From: Candidatus Gerdarchaeota archaeon | GTDB lineage: Archaea; Asgardarchaeota; Heimdallarchaeia; JABLTI01 | Direction of reading: 5' to 3' | NCBI GenBank assembly: GCA_016840905.1 | Contig: JAEORM010000146.1 | Location: 1 to 14,790, forward strand | DNA: 14,790 nt | The notes under the pieces: model-generated | What the model was told of the DNA's origin: nothing | Seen by the model: the letters and a program-made list of their open reading frames with translations, nothing else | The model's database searches: none | Shown here: positions 5,717 through 12,220 of the stretch, in pieces | Numbering within the stretch: position 1 is the stretch's first letter | Layout of the letters: each line of letters opens with the position of its first letter | Position numbers and translations under genes: made by a program

Positions 5717-7897
5717 TTACTTGACGGGCCAACCTGAAAAAACTCTAAAATTATCTGGTTTAGGTAGTTGTAATTTTAAATCTCTAAATATATTATAGAA
5801 AACGACTAATCCGATGATTGGTATAACTATTGATTTTAGTGAATTAATCAGACATTCAATAATAGGATATATGAAATCATATAGAAAAGAATAATACTCG
5901 ACTCGTAGTAGCTCACAGTCTAATTGTACAAACATAAAATAAACAGAAAGATAGCCTATTATTGTATTAAACCAAATATAGGTATTATAACCAATTTTTA
6001 GCGTGTTTTTAATATTAAGCACCTTTAAAGTAGCAAAATTGGTAAAAGAAAACATAATCGTACTCAATAAATAATAAGTCATATAGTAGTACCCTTGAAT
6101 CAAATTTTCTTGAGTATTTAATGAACTAGAACCATATATAGTATTGTAAAGTAAAGTTTTGTAGCTAGGCATCCCCATTAATAAGCGATAATAAATCGCT
6201 ATAACAATCCATCCCATCCAAAGAACAGCAGCAAGAACACTTAATTTTGATTTCTTTTCAAAACCATTCCAGCTAAAACCGATGAATAGAATTAATGCAG
6301 CAAATAAATCGAGAAAGAATGGAACACTCAAGACATACCCTGAAGAGGTTATATAATGATGTAATTGTATGTGTCCAAAAGTAATGAAAATAGAAATTAA
6401 AACAAGAATATTTTGCACGAATAGTACAAAAAATCCAATCAATAATAGCTTTTGTCCTTTTGGTGTTTCACACATTGTTAAGATTCGAACATTTTTTTCT
6501 TCTGGGAGTGTTCCAATCGTCTCAATATTTTCCCCATTTTGCTGATTATTATTTCTCTCTACTCTTTTCCTTACGACGGTTCTAACCAATAAGCCAATTA
6601 AGTAAATCACCCAAAAAGCAGGCAGGATAAATGTAAAAATAAAAGTTAATTTTCTAGCAAGTATAGTTGGATCATTTATAGCTGTTTTCCAAATTAATTG
6701 TAAATTAATTGGATCTGAAACATCTAAGACATAAAGTATAAAATTTACTTGATAGAATGTTTGACGCCAAAGATAGAGTCGATCATTGATCTTTATGATA
6801 CCTTTAAAACTATAATATCCACCATGATCAAATCGATTATAGGTTTCAGGATAAGGATCTGAATATTCCCCTACAAACTGGAGTTCAGTTTTTGAATTAA
6901 ATTTGTAAACCGAAACACTATCACCTGAAGCAGAAAAGAGGTAATTTGGAGTAAATAATATATGTTTTTCATTAATAGAAGCTGTTTCTAATTTACCAAG
7001 AAAATTCATTTCTAATGGATTAGCTAGGTCATACACACTTATTTCATTGGTGCTAAATTCATGAATTAAACCTAAAGTTCCATTTATAATTTGAAAGTCA
7101 GTTAAATCTCTTTCGCAAAATAATGGTTGTACAGGAAATAAACCAAGAAAAGTTGGTGAGGAGATATTTGTTAGATCATAAGCGCGAAGTCCAAGTTCAC
7201 AGAAAATAAAAACTATATTACCTGAAAAAGCAAAATCACAAACAATACTAGTTTCATACTCAGGAATTCTCCATAAAAGTTCAGGAAAGGCAAGGTTAGT
7301 GATATTATAAGCTGTAAGTTCATTGTCATTTACAATCAAATAATTATCACTAACCGCGAAACTTGATCCCCAGAGGAAATCATATGAAGTGAGCAAAGTT
7401 ATATTTTTTAGATCAGAACAATTAAGCACTAACAAATAGGTTGAACCATAGTAATAAGAATAAGTAGAATAATACTGAATTGGAGAATCATAAATAGTAG
7501 CAAATAATAAATCACCTTTCAACAAGAGAGTCCTAAAATATACACCTAATGTAGCTTGATAATCCCCAATTAATTGAGGATTATCACTGGAGCTAACATT
7601 ATAAAGTTCTATTTTATTGTCTTTGGCAGCATATAGGATTGAATCATCATAATAAAGATAATTGGTACTTTTGGTAAAGTTGTCAAAAACAGAATATTCT
7701 TCAGTCTCAAATGCTGTTAAACCCCCCGCAGGATTTTCGACTCTCTCATTTATTGAAAAGATATTTTCTGAAGTAGTTTTTTGACAACCTTTAACCAAAT
7801 GTACTAAACCACCCCCTACTAAACTCGTTATAATAACTAATACAACAATAATAATAGATAAAGAATGACTGTTACGTGTTTCTTTATTTTCACCCAT
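5717..7897 (-). CDS. Membrane protein with outside LVIVD-like propeller and C-terminal multi-helix domain
   Basis: A 726-residue protein in three parts. Residues 12-36 form an N-terminal signal anchor. Residues 70-410 hold about seven repeats of the pattern strand, then 'x-Y-D/N-hydrophobic-x-(N/D)-P-x-(L/F)': IELYNVSSSDNPQLIG at 96, LLVLNCSDLKNITLL at 155, LTAYNITNLAFPELL at 194, LRAYDLTNISSPTFLG at 237, ISVYDLANPLEMNFLG at 286, VSVYKFNSKTELQFVG at 328 and LYVLDVSDPINLQLIW at 388. These resemble LVIVD repeats of beta-propellers. Residues 415-705 contain about seven further membrane segments, with a charged loop at 442-480. The propeller probably faces outside and may bind a ligand or partner; a role as receptor or envelope protein is a guess. 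AAAGGAAG lies about 8 bases before ATG 7897. It appears to be transcribed alone. Confidence 0.72.
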   Translation of the reverse strand: MGENKETRNSHSLSIIIVVLVIITSLVGGGLVHLVKGCQKTTSENIFSINERVENPAGGLTAFETEEYSVFDNFTKSTNYLYYDDSILYAAKDNKIELYNVSSSDNPQLIGDYQATLGVYFRTLLLKGDLLFATIYDSPIQYYSTYSYYYGSTYLLVLNCSDLKNITLLTSYDFLWGSSFAVSDNYLIVNDNELTAYNITNLAFPELLWRIPEYETSIVCDFAFSGNIVFIFCELGLRAYDLTNISSPTFLGLFPVQPLFCERDLTDFQIINGTLGLIHEFSTNEISVYDLANPLEMNFLGKLETASINEKHILFTPNYLFSASGDSVSVYKFNSKTELQFVGEYSDPYPETYNRFDHGGYYSFKGIIKINDRLYLWRQTFYQVNFILYVLDVSDPINLQLIWKTAINDPTILARKLTFIFTFILPAFWVIYLIGLLVRTVVRKRVERNNNQQNGENIETIGTLPEEKNVRILTMCETPKGQKLLLIGFFVLFVQNILVLISIFITFGHIQLHHYITSSGYVLSVPFFLDLFAALILFIGFSWNGFEKKSKLSVLAAVLWMGWIVIAIYYRLLMGMPSYKTLLYNTIYGSSSLNTQENLIQGYYYMTYYLLSTIMFSFTNFATLKVLNIKNTLKIGYNTYIWFNTIIGYLSVYFMFVQLDCELLRVEYYSFLYDFIYPIIECLINSLKSIVIPIIGLVVFYNIFRDLKLQLPKPDNFRVFSGWPVK

Positions 7898-7916
7898 TTG
7901 AATACTCTTCCTTTAT

Positions 7917-7927
7917 CTAAAATATAG
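7917..7927 (-). promoter_or_regulatory. Possible TATA box before the 726-residue membrane protein
   Basis: On the minus strand CTATATTTTAG lies 20-30 bases before the ATG at 7897. The position would give an almost leaderless message, which conflicts with the good ribosome site between them, so the true promoter may lie further upstream. Confidence 0.25.
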
Positions 7928-7930
7928 ACA

Positions 7931-7952
7931 GTGATTTTACTTAAACAATCAC
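7931..7952. repeat. Inverted repeat GTGATT-N10-AATCAC
   Basis: Perfect 6-base arms lie 34-55 bases before the ATG at 7897. The same GTGATT arm begins the larger hairpin at 8089-8116 and occurs in the terminator at 1968-1989. It may be an operator for the membrane protein gene or chance in AT-rich DNA. Confidence 0.35.
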
Positions 7953-8208
7953 CAAAGAAAGTTTAGAAACAGTTCAGAAAGGTTTGGAAACAATTAGAAG
8001 GGAATCTAAGTAAAAAAACGATTCAAAATAAAAATAAACCTAAATTCATAAGAATTTAATAAAAAATCATTAAAATTCTAATTTATATGTGATTGAGGTC
8101 AAAGGTCCTCAATCACGGTAATCGTTACTTCTCCTTTGAAAGAAAACTCATCCAACCAACAGAGGCAAGATGATCGATAAACAAGACGATTTAAACCAAC
8201 AGTTTATT
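7953..8208. other. AT-rich non-coding stretch with one strong hairpin
   Basis: The part at 7953-8085 is A-rich with nothing recognisable. The part at 8089-8208 is less AT-rich than its surroundings. It holds the hairpin at 8089-8116 and a 9-base direct repeat, AACCAACAG, at 8154-8162 and 8194-8202. Read on the minus strand it would be the 3' part of the small-ORF transcript, and a structured RNA there is possible. Confidence 0.4.
8089..8116 (-). terminator. Strong 10-bp hairpin at the end of the small-ORF transcript
   Basis: GTGATTGAGG and CCTCAATCAC are perfect 10-base arms with an 8-base loop. On the minus strand the stem is followed by ATATAAATTAGAATTTT, moderately T-rich, so it may end or protect the 3' end of the transcript from about 8330. 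On the plus strand no T-tract follows. Terminator versus part of a structured RNA cannot be settled here. Confidence 0.5.
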
Positions 8209-8271
8209 TTATTTCTTCTTTGGTGCTTTTTGTGGTGTTGGTTTCTTTGGTTGTGGTTTCTTGTCTGCCAT
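8209..8271 (-). CDS. 20-residue Lys/Pro-rich basic peptide
   Basis: ATG 8271 to TAA 8209 encodes MADKKPQPKKPTPQKAPKKK, with nine Lys, five Pro and no hydrophobic core. Support: GGGAGGTGG, one of the best ribosome sites in the window, lies 7 bases before ATG, and a TATA-like box stands at 8352-8364. The codons are consistent with a real coding start (MADKK is a common archaeal N-terminus). A disordered peptide of this kind could bind nucleic acid or another acidic partner. The ribosome site is part of a hairpin (8281-8301), so translation may be controlled. A longer frame over the same bases on this strand and a Trp-rich frame on the other look like shadows. Moderate confidence; an untranslated RNA is the alternative. 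Confidence 0.5.
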   Translation of the reverse strand: MADKKPQPKKPTPQKAPKKK

Positions 8272-8280
8272 TTATTACCC

Positions 8281-8301
8281 ACCTCCCTTTTTAGTGGAGG
8301 T
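8281..8301 (-). promoter_or_regulatory. Hairpin that hides the ribosome site of the small ORF
   Basis: On the minus strand ACCTCC pairs perfectly with GGAGGT across a 9-base loop. GGAGGT is the ribosome binding site of the 20-codon ORF, and ACCTCC mimics the 3' end of 16S rRNA. The folded form would block translation, opening it would allow it. The pairing is seen directly; a switching role is inferred. Confidence 0.5.
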
Positions 8302-8313
8302 TCTTGCTTTGGG

Positions 8314-8335
8314 TGATTAATTATAGAATTAATCA
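8314..8335. repeat. Perfect inverted repeat at the predicted transcript start
   Basis: TGATTAATT and AATTAATCA are 9-base arms around ATAG. It lies about 20-35 bases downstream (minus strand) of the TATA box at 8352-8364, thus over the likely transcription start. It could be an operator or a 5'-end hairpin. Confidence 0.5.
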
Positions 8336-8351
8336 TATTTTTATTTCGGAT

Positions 8352-8364
8352 GTTATATATAAAC
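8352..8364 (-). promoter_or_regulatory. TATA box of the small-ORF transcript
   Basis: GTTTATATATAAC on the minus strand is a near-ideal archaeal TATA element and is almost symmetrical. Flanking it are TTCGG (8345-8349) and CCGAA (8371-8375), complementary 5-base arms that may be a further protein site. Predicted start of transcription is near 8330. Confidence 0.5.
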
Positions 8365-8437
8365 TGTACGCCGAAAGTATTCGTTTAATCAAAATCCCAA
8401 GCAGTTATTTATTAAAATTGAAATTTAATTATTAAAA

Positions 8438-8497
8438 TGGTTGTCTTTTTTCATTAAAAAAGCTAAAAATTGACAAAACTACTAGAAAAGACAATCA
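8438..8497. repeat. Long-range inverted repeat in the gap
   Basis: TTGTCTTTT (8441-8449) pairs with AAAAGACAA (8486-8494), extended to 12 pairs by one wobble and two normal pairs, around a 36-base loop. It lies between the terminator of the surface-protein gene and the promoter of the small ORF. It could be RNA structure in a read-through transcript or a relic. No function can be assigned. Confidence 0.4.
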
Positions 8498-8538
8498 ATA
8501 ATGAAAAAAAATAAGAAAAAGGAACTAAAATTTAGTTC
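8498..8538 (-). terminator. Hairpin plus T-tract ending the surface-protein gene
   Basis: On the minus strand GAACTAA-ATT-TTAGTTC (8522-8538) overlaps the stop codon and is followed by CCTTTTTCTTATTTTTTTTC. That is a good terminator for the gene at 8532-9515. Confidence 0.65.
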
Positions 8539-9515
8539 TTTCTTTTTCTAATGATTAAAATTGTTGCAGTAATAGCAATTAAACCACTAAAGACGGGTAT
8601 CAAATAGAGAGATAACCCTGATGTGAAAACGTCAGCATTTATACCAATTGTTGGATCATGAACCATCTTTTTATCATCACCATAATTGGGATATGTCAAG
8701 AATAGATGAGCTAATCCTTCTGCGAATCCAGGTGCTTCTGTTGGGGGAGAAATCAAATCGTCAAAATAAGCAGTTCCTACTTCAATATTTTCAACAAAAT
8801 CATCTGTTGAATTATAAATGGATGCGAATTCTGCCCACTCAAAATAAGCTACTGCATCTTCTCCATAAGCTTCACTAGTGTATTGCATAGTTCTTGTTGT
8901 ATTACCATTTTCAGCTAGAGTACCATTTCTTAGAGCAACCCTATGTCTATGTTGTACTTCTGTAAGATAGGTTTGAATGCCATATCCAGCAGCCATAGGT
9001 GAGAAAGCCCAATTATCTACTATAATGTCAAATTTCAATTCTGTTAATGCATCAACTACTTGATCCGTACCATTAATTGGTGTATCTTGAGTATAGATGT
9101 GCATTACTAAATACATATCAGCACCATTGGGTAAACCAAGAAGACTTAAGGTAATAGTGACATCATCTGTTCCCTCTACAATATCATATGTCCAAGACTC
9201 TGTAATTAAATTATAACTGACACCACCTAATTCGGTGTGATCATCAAGAATTTCATCATCACCCATAAATTCACTAATCTTAACAAGCTGAATTTTATAC
9301 ATTTCATCAGCAGTTGTTGCATTGCCGTACCACCAGACCAAATGAGCTTGCCCTGGTATAATCTTTACTGTCAAATCTTTTGTTTGTACAGTAATAGCAC
9401 CCAAATTTTCACTAACTGTAATTTCACTTGTTTCAGCTGAAACCATTTGTGAAGCTACAGGAATTAGAAACAAACTTATGAGTGCAAATCCTATAATGAA
9501 TTTTTTTGAATTCAT
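8532..9515 (-). CDS. Secreted surface protein with C-terminal membrane anchor
   Basis: A 327-residue protein with a clear signal peptide (Lys4-Lys5, hydrophobic 6-22, likely cleavage after VSA at 25-27). An acidic beta-rich outside domain of about 270 residues follows. It ends with a membrane helix near 301-322 and the stop-transfer tail RKRKN. The outside part has several N-glycosylation sequons (for example NAT, NGT, NTT, NST) and acidic runs such as GDDEILDDH, which could bind calcium. It has no Cys in the mature part and no enzyme motif I recognise. GGAGG lies 7 bases before the ATG, a strong ribosome site. It appears to be a single-gene unit with a promoter near 9571-9580 and its own terminator. 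Probably a cell-envelope protein; partner and function unknown. Confidence 0.75.
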   Translation of the reverse strand: MNSKKFIIGFALISLFLIPVASQMVSAETSEITVSENLGAITVQTKDLTVKIIPGQAHLVWWYGNATTADEMYKIQLVKISEFMGDDEILDDHTELGGVSYNLITESWTYDIVEGTDDVTITLSLLGLPNGADMYLVMHIYTQDTPINGTDQVVDALTELKFDIIVDNWAFSPMAAGYGIQTYLTEVQHRHRVALRNGTLAENGNTTRTMQYTSEAYGEDAVAYFEWAEFASIYNSTDDFVENIEVGTAYFDDLISPPTEAPGFAEGLAHLFLTYPNYGDDKKMVHDPTIGINADVFTSGLSLYLIPVFSGLIAITATILIIRKRKN

Positions 9516-9570
9516 ATTTTTTCCTCCAGTTTTTTACTATTTTTCATTTTTTTCAAACTTTTAACACGAA

Positions 9571-9580
9571 ATTTTATTTG
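9571..9580 (-). promoter_or_regulatory. Possible TATA box of the surface-protein gene
   Basis: CAAATAAAAT on the minus strand would start transcription near 9550, about 35 bases before the ATG at 9515, with the GGAGG site at 9523-9527 in between. ACAC and GTGT flank it symmetrically. Confidence 0.35.
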
Positions 9581-9678
9581 TGTTTTGAGTTGTAGTTGAG
9601 TGAATTCTCACTTTTACCAAGCTCAATGTTCGATGGATTACCTATTCTCAAATCTTGATTTTTAATAATCTCCAACAA

Positions 9679-9733
9679 TGGTTAAGGTATTGTAAAAAAT
9701 GGTTTAAGGAACGTTAAAATTTGGTTTAAAAAT
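9679..9733. repeat. Three degenerate TGGTTTAA repeats at 21-22 base spacing
   Basis: TGGTTAAGG (9679), TGGTTTAAGG (9700) and TGGTTTAAA (9722) recur at two helical turns. They lie about 165-220 bases before the surface-protein gene, the only gene reading away from this gap. Phased repeats of this kind can be binding sites on one DNA face, but this could be low-complexity sequence. Confidence 0.3.
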
Positions 9734-9765
9734 GAAATTTAATTGTAAAAAATCATTTTTTTACA

Positions 9766-9785
9766 TAAAAAAAAAGAAAAAAATA
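9766..9785 (-). terminator. T-tract ending the zinc-ribbon gene
   Basis: About 25 bases after the stop at 9809 the minus strand reads TTATTTTTTTCTTTTTTTTT, a classic archaeal oligo-T terminator. No stem precedes it. Confidence 0.55.
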
Positions 9786-9808
9786 AGGGATTTTATTGTA
9801 TAATCGTT

Positions 9809-10351
9809 CTATGAACAATCACAATCGCAGCCACTACAATCACAATCTCCACAATCACATCCACTACAGTCACAATCGCCACAGTCACAATTATTACACC
9901 CACCTGAATCGCAACCACTGCAATCACTTCCTTCACAGCCACTACTACTTGATCGAGTATTACAAGGATTACAGATTAAATCAAAACACCATAATGGCCA
10001 ACAACAAATATAAAAGAAAATATTTCGTTTTTGTTTTGGTGGTGATTGATAAACTGGTTCTTGATAATACGGTTGTTGATAAGCAGGTTGCTGAGGATAT
10101 TGCGATTGTTGAGTTGAGGGGGGAGGTTGTTGAACTAATGGATTGCCACAGTTTCCACAATTATTGTAACTTGCTGGATTAACTGAACCACAAAATGAGC
10201 ATTGTTTATCAGGTAAATTTGATTGTTGTGGAGGAGAACTAGGTGTAGGTGATTGTTGTTCAGGAGGAATTGTTTTAAGAGAAGCTCCACAAAATCTACA
10301 AAAAGTATCATTAGGAGAATTACTTGCTCCACAATTTGGGCAGTCGGTCAT
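9809..10351 (-). CDS. Double zinc-ribbon protein with Pro/Gln linker and Cys/Asp-rich tail
   Basis: A 180-residue protein with four parts. Two zinc ribbons come first: CPNC...CRFC at Cys4, 7, 18, 21 and CSFC...CGNC at Cys51, 54, 65, 68. A Pro/Gln/Tyr-rich flexible linker covers 73-107. A hydrophobic segment, NIFFYICCWPLWCFDLIC, spans 110-127, with Cys116, 117, 122 and 127. A tail at 128-180 is almost entirely Cys, Asp, Gly and Ser. The tail repeats CDCGDCDCSG twice and has 15 Cys in its last 42 residues. It could bind several metal ions; the hydrophobic Cys cluster may associate with membranes. Role unknown. ATG 10363 is in frame but touches the GAGGG site, so ATG 10351 (MTDCPNCG) is preferred. 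A 20-base palindrome covers the predicted transcript start. Confidence 0.8.
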   Translation of the reverse strand: MTDCPNCGASNSPNDTFCRFCGASLKTIPPEQQSPTPSSPPQQSNLPDKQCSFCGSVNPASYNNCGNCGNPLVQQPPPSTQQSQYPQQPAYQQPYYQEPVYQSPPKQKRNIFFYICCWPLWCFDLICNPCNTRSSSSGCEGSDCSGCDSGGCNNCDCGDCDCSGCDCGDCDCSGCDCDCS

Positions 10352-10371
10352 TATTAATAACATCCCTCATA

Positions 10372-10391
10372 ATAGTACTAATTAGTACTAT
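10372..10391. promoter_or_regulatory. Perfect 20-base palindrome over the zinc-ribbon transcript start
   Basis: ATAGTACTAATTAGTACTAT equals its own reverse complement and contains TAGTACTA twice. Its centre lies 30 bases before ATG 10351 and about 25 bases from the TATA-like box, so it sits on the expected start of transcription. A dimeric repressor site is the simplest reading. Confidence 0.7.
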
Positions 10392-10399
10392 CTAAGATT

Positions 10400-10412
10400 C
10401 TTTTAATTTATT
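10400..10412 (-). promoter_or_regulatory. TATA-like box of the zinc-ribbon gene
   Basis: On the minus strand AATAAATTAAAAG fits an archaeal promoter and predicts a start near 10382, the middle of the palindrome at 10372-10391. Confidence 0.4.
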
Positions 10413-10462
10413 GGTTATCGAAAAAAGGGAGAAAGGGGTTATTTATTCACTTCACGCGTAAA

Positions 10463-11104
10463 TTACTTCTCTAGCCCATTAGTATAAGATAGATAATATT
10501 TGCAATTGATTAATCTCTCTTGCCATAAAGGTAATTCACAATTATTTTTTACTTTATGAGCTAACTCATCACCTAAGAAATGATAAGTCATTTTATGATC
10601 AAAGTAAATTAACCAATTGAAATCCTTTGCTACAATAAAAAATTCATAAAGATATTTCCAACAATTATTGATAATAGCTAGAATAGATGAAACCTTCCCT
10701 TCATAGCACAACCATTTTTTGTATGTGAGGGAGGGAATAAACCATACAAAATCAATTGTTTTTGGGGTTACTTCAGTTAAAAATTCTTTATAAAAATCCT
10801 CTAATATCATGGTTAATTTCTGAGAGTCATTTGGTGTGTTAGTTACGTCATTTTGCTCGAGCTTATGGTGTTGATTCATAATAAAGGAATCTTTATCGTT
10901 TATTTCTAATGATATTTTTGCTAAATTAAATCTTCTCAAAATGCAATGGTCTTGGAGTTGCCCATCTTTACTATCTAATGCATAATCAAGAATGGATTTT
11001 ATGACTTTTTCATTGTTATAGGTAACTGGTTTTATTGATGATTTTAGCAAGTGTTTTGATGCTAATGTGGTTTTAAGACATTCGTAATAAGTCACTATGA
11101 TCAT
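10463..11104 (-). CDS. Uncharacterised 213-residue protein
   Basis: I do not recognise this protein. It is soluble, rich in aromatic residues and Lys, with no signal peptide or membrane helix. Helical stretches cover 5-60. A beta-like region follows from about 117: DFVWFIPSLTYKKWLCYEG, then the aromatic stretch CWKYLYEFFIVAKDFNWLIYFDHK near 148-171, and a helix, FLGDELAHKVK, near 176. No nucleotide-binding or catalytic motif is evident; the pattern 'NWLIYFDHxxTYHFLGDE' near 163-180 would be the best search seed. The start is ATG 11104, in a GAATGG context without a clear ribosome site. A TATA-like box at 11149-11157 predicts a short leader. It is divergent from the winged-helix protein at 11241, with 136 bases between them, so the two may share control. 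Confidence 0.6.
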   Translation of the reverse strand: MIIVTYYECLKTTLASKHLLKSSIKPVTYNNEKVIKSILDYALDSKDGQLQDHCILRRFNLAKISLEINDKDSFIMNQHHKLEQNDVTNTPNDSQKLTMILEDFYKEFLTEVTPKTIDFVWFIPSLTYKKWLCYEGKVSSILAIINNCWKYLYEFFIVAKDFNWLIYFDHKMTYHFLGDELAHKVKNNCELPLWQERLINCKYYLSYTNGLEK

Positions 11105-11148
11105 CCATTCAAGAATTGATTTTACAGTTCTTTGTTAAAAATCATCAA

Positions 11149-11157
11149 TTATAAATA
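11149..11157 (-). promoter_or_regulatory. TATA-like box for the gene starting at 11104
   Basis: ATTTATAAT on the minus strand, 45-53 bases before ATG 11104, would give a leader of about 20 bases. Confidence 0.4.
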
Positions 11158-11186
11158 TCACTCTAGTTACTAATAGTCACAAAAAA

Positions 11187-11199
11187 TATAATTTAATAA
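11187..11199 (+). promoter_or_regulatory. TATA-like box for the gene starting at 11241
   Basis: TATAATTTAATAA predicts transcription from about 11215. The message would carry AAGAAGTG some 10 bases before ATG 11241 as a weak ribosome site. Confidence 0.4.
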
Positions 11200-11240
11200 A
11201 ACATTACTGATATAGCGCGTAAAAAAGAAGTGAAAAAGAA

Positions 11241-12191
11241 ATGATTTTACCTAAATATGTAGCAGTTCAAGCTTATCTCGAATCTACTGGAACAGCTTTT
11301 GCTGATTTGCAATATGTTGAACCCTTATTAGAACATATGATCAAAAATAAAGAGATAACGATAGAAGAAGGGCGAGAATTATTAGGGCATAAATCAGATG
11401 TCGCTAAAACTATTTTCAATTTATTTCAGCATATAGGCATTATACGTATGAAAGTACATAAAGAAGACACTACTGAGATTTTTACTTTAACTAATTATAG
11501 TAGATATATTTTAGAAAATAAAAAAGAAGGTCAGAGTTTTGCTCAACCCTTAACCTCATTTTTCTTATCATGGTTACCATTTAAAATCTTTTTAAAATAT
11601 CTACTTCAAGATTCAGGTTGTGATTTAAATCAAATAAGAAATCAGCTTGGCACCCAAGTCCTAAAACATACTAGTGATGTTAAAGAATTTATAGGACCTG
11701 ATAAAATTCGCCGAGGCGCATATATGCCATTCAATGAGATGGTTATTGGGAAAGTGTTAGCTAACATCGGAGAATATCTTGGTTTAGTTAATTTTGAAAA
11801 AAGTAGTGGACCCTTCTACTTAAGTCCTCTTGGAAAGTATGTAACAAATTCATTAGATTTATCAAACTTCCAATTTAAAAATCTAGATCCCTCATTAAAT
11901 CCAATGCATCTTATGTTTCTTGATTTAATTGAACGTGGACTAACTAACATCATAACATTCTCTAATGAAGAAAATCTTAATGAAATGCGTTATTTCCACA
12001 AAACTTTGGAAGAAAAAGAAGCTATCCCCCAAATTGTTAAAGTTGCTTATAATAAAGCAAATTTCACAGCAATGATCTCTACAGATACTGCTTACTGGAG
12101 TTTCACGAAAAGATTTTCTAATGTAACTTATGATCAAATTAAAGTGCTTGAATTTAATTCCAAGGTTATGGATTATATTGAAGTTCAATAA
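11241..12191 (+). CDS. Protein with two winged-helix-like regions, function unknown
   Basis: A 316-residue soluble protein. Residues 36-91 look like a winged helix: IEEGRELLGHKSDVAKTIFNLFQHIGII, then strand pairs ending in FTLTNYSRYIL. A similar arrangement recurs at 125-205, where helices are followed by IGEYLGLVNFEKSSGPFYLSPLGKYV; the 'wing' ending in LTNYSRYIL or LSPLGKYV is typical of archaeal regulators and of DNA-reading domains in restriction enzymes. The C-terminal third (210-316) is helical then beta-rich, with no nuclease motif that I can see. It may be a DNA-binding regulator of itself and of the divergent gene at 11104. A plus-strand hairpin at 12198-12220 follows the stop. Family not recognised. 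Confidence 0.62.
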   Translation: MILPKYVAVQAYLESTGTAFADLQYVEPLLEHMIKNKEITIEEGRELLGHKSDVAKTIFNLFQHIGIIRMKVHKEDTTEIFTLTNYSRYILENKKEGQSFAQPLTSFFLSWLPFKIFLKYLLQDSGCDLNQIRNQLGTQVLKHTSDVKEFIGPDKIRRGAYMPFNEMVIGKVLANIGEYLGLVNFEKSSGPFYLSPLGKYVTNSLDLSNFQFKNLDPSLNPMHLMFLDLIERGLTNIITFSNEENLNEMRYFHKTLEEKEAIPQIVKVAYNKANFTAMISTDTAYWSFTKRFSNVTYDQIKVLEFNSKVMDYIEVQ

Positions 12192-12197
12192 ATATTA

Positions 12198-12220
12198 GTA
12201 AAGAGAAGCAAACTCTTTAC
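12198..12220. terminator. Bidirectional hairpin between convergent genes
   Basis: GTAAAGAG and CTCTTTAC are perfect 8-base arms with a 7-base loop. It lies 7 bases after the stop of the plus-strand gene, is followed by CAATTCTTTATTTG, and overlaps the stop of the minus-strand gene at 12217. Confidence 0.55.

Noticed and set aside
8154..8202. Repeat pair AACCAACAG as a possible CRISPR or integration site
   Set aside because: Only two short copies, no regular spacer series, no cas, integrase or tRNA gene nearby.
8170..8316. Plus-strand 48-codon ORF with a Trp/Leu/Phe-rich membrane-like stretch and a weak AGAGGCA site, antisense to the small basic ORF, as in a type I toxin
   Set aside because: The hydrophobic stretch is simply the complement of Lys and Pro codons (AAG gives CTT, CCA gives TGG), and the minus-strand ORF has the better ribosome site and promoter.
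8148..8336. Minus-strand 62-codon ORF over the same gap
   Set aside because: It starts inside the inverted repeat at 8314-8335, lacks a ribosome site and runs out of frame through the better-supported 20-codon ORF.
9796..10182. Plus-strand 128-codon ORF rich in His and Asn
   Set aside because: It is the complement of the Cys/Asp repeat tail of the zinc-ribbon gene; its His/Asn repeats come from TGT/GAT codons read backwards.
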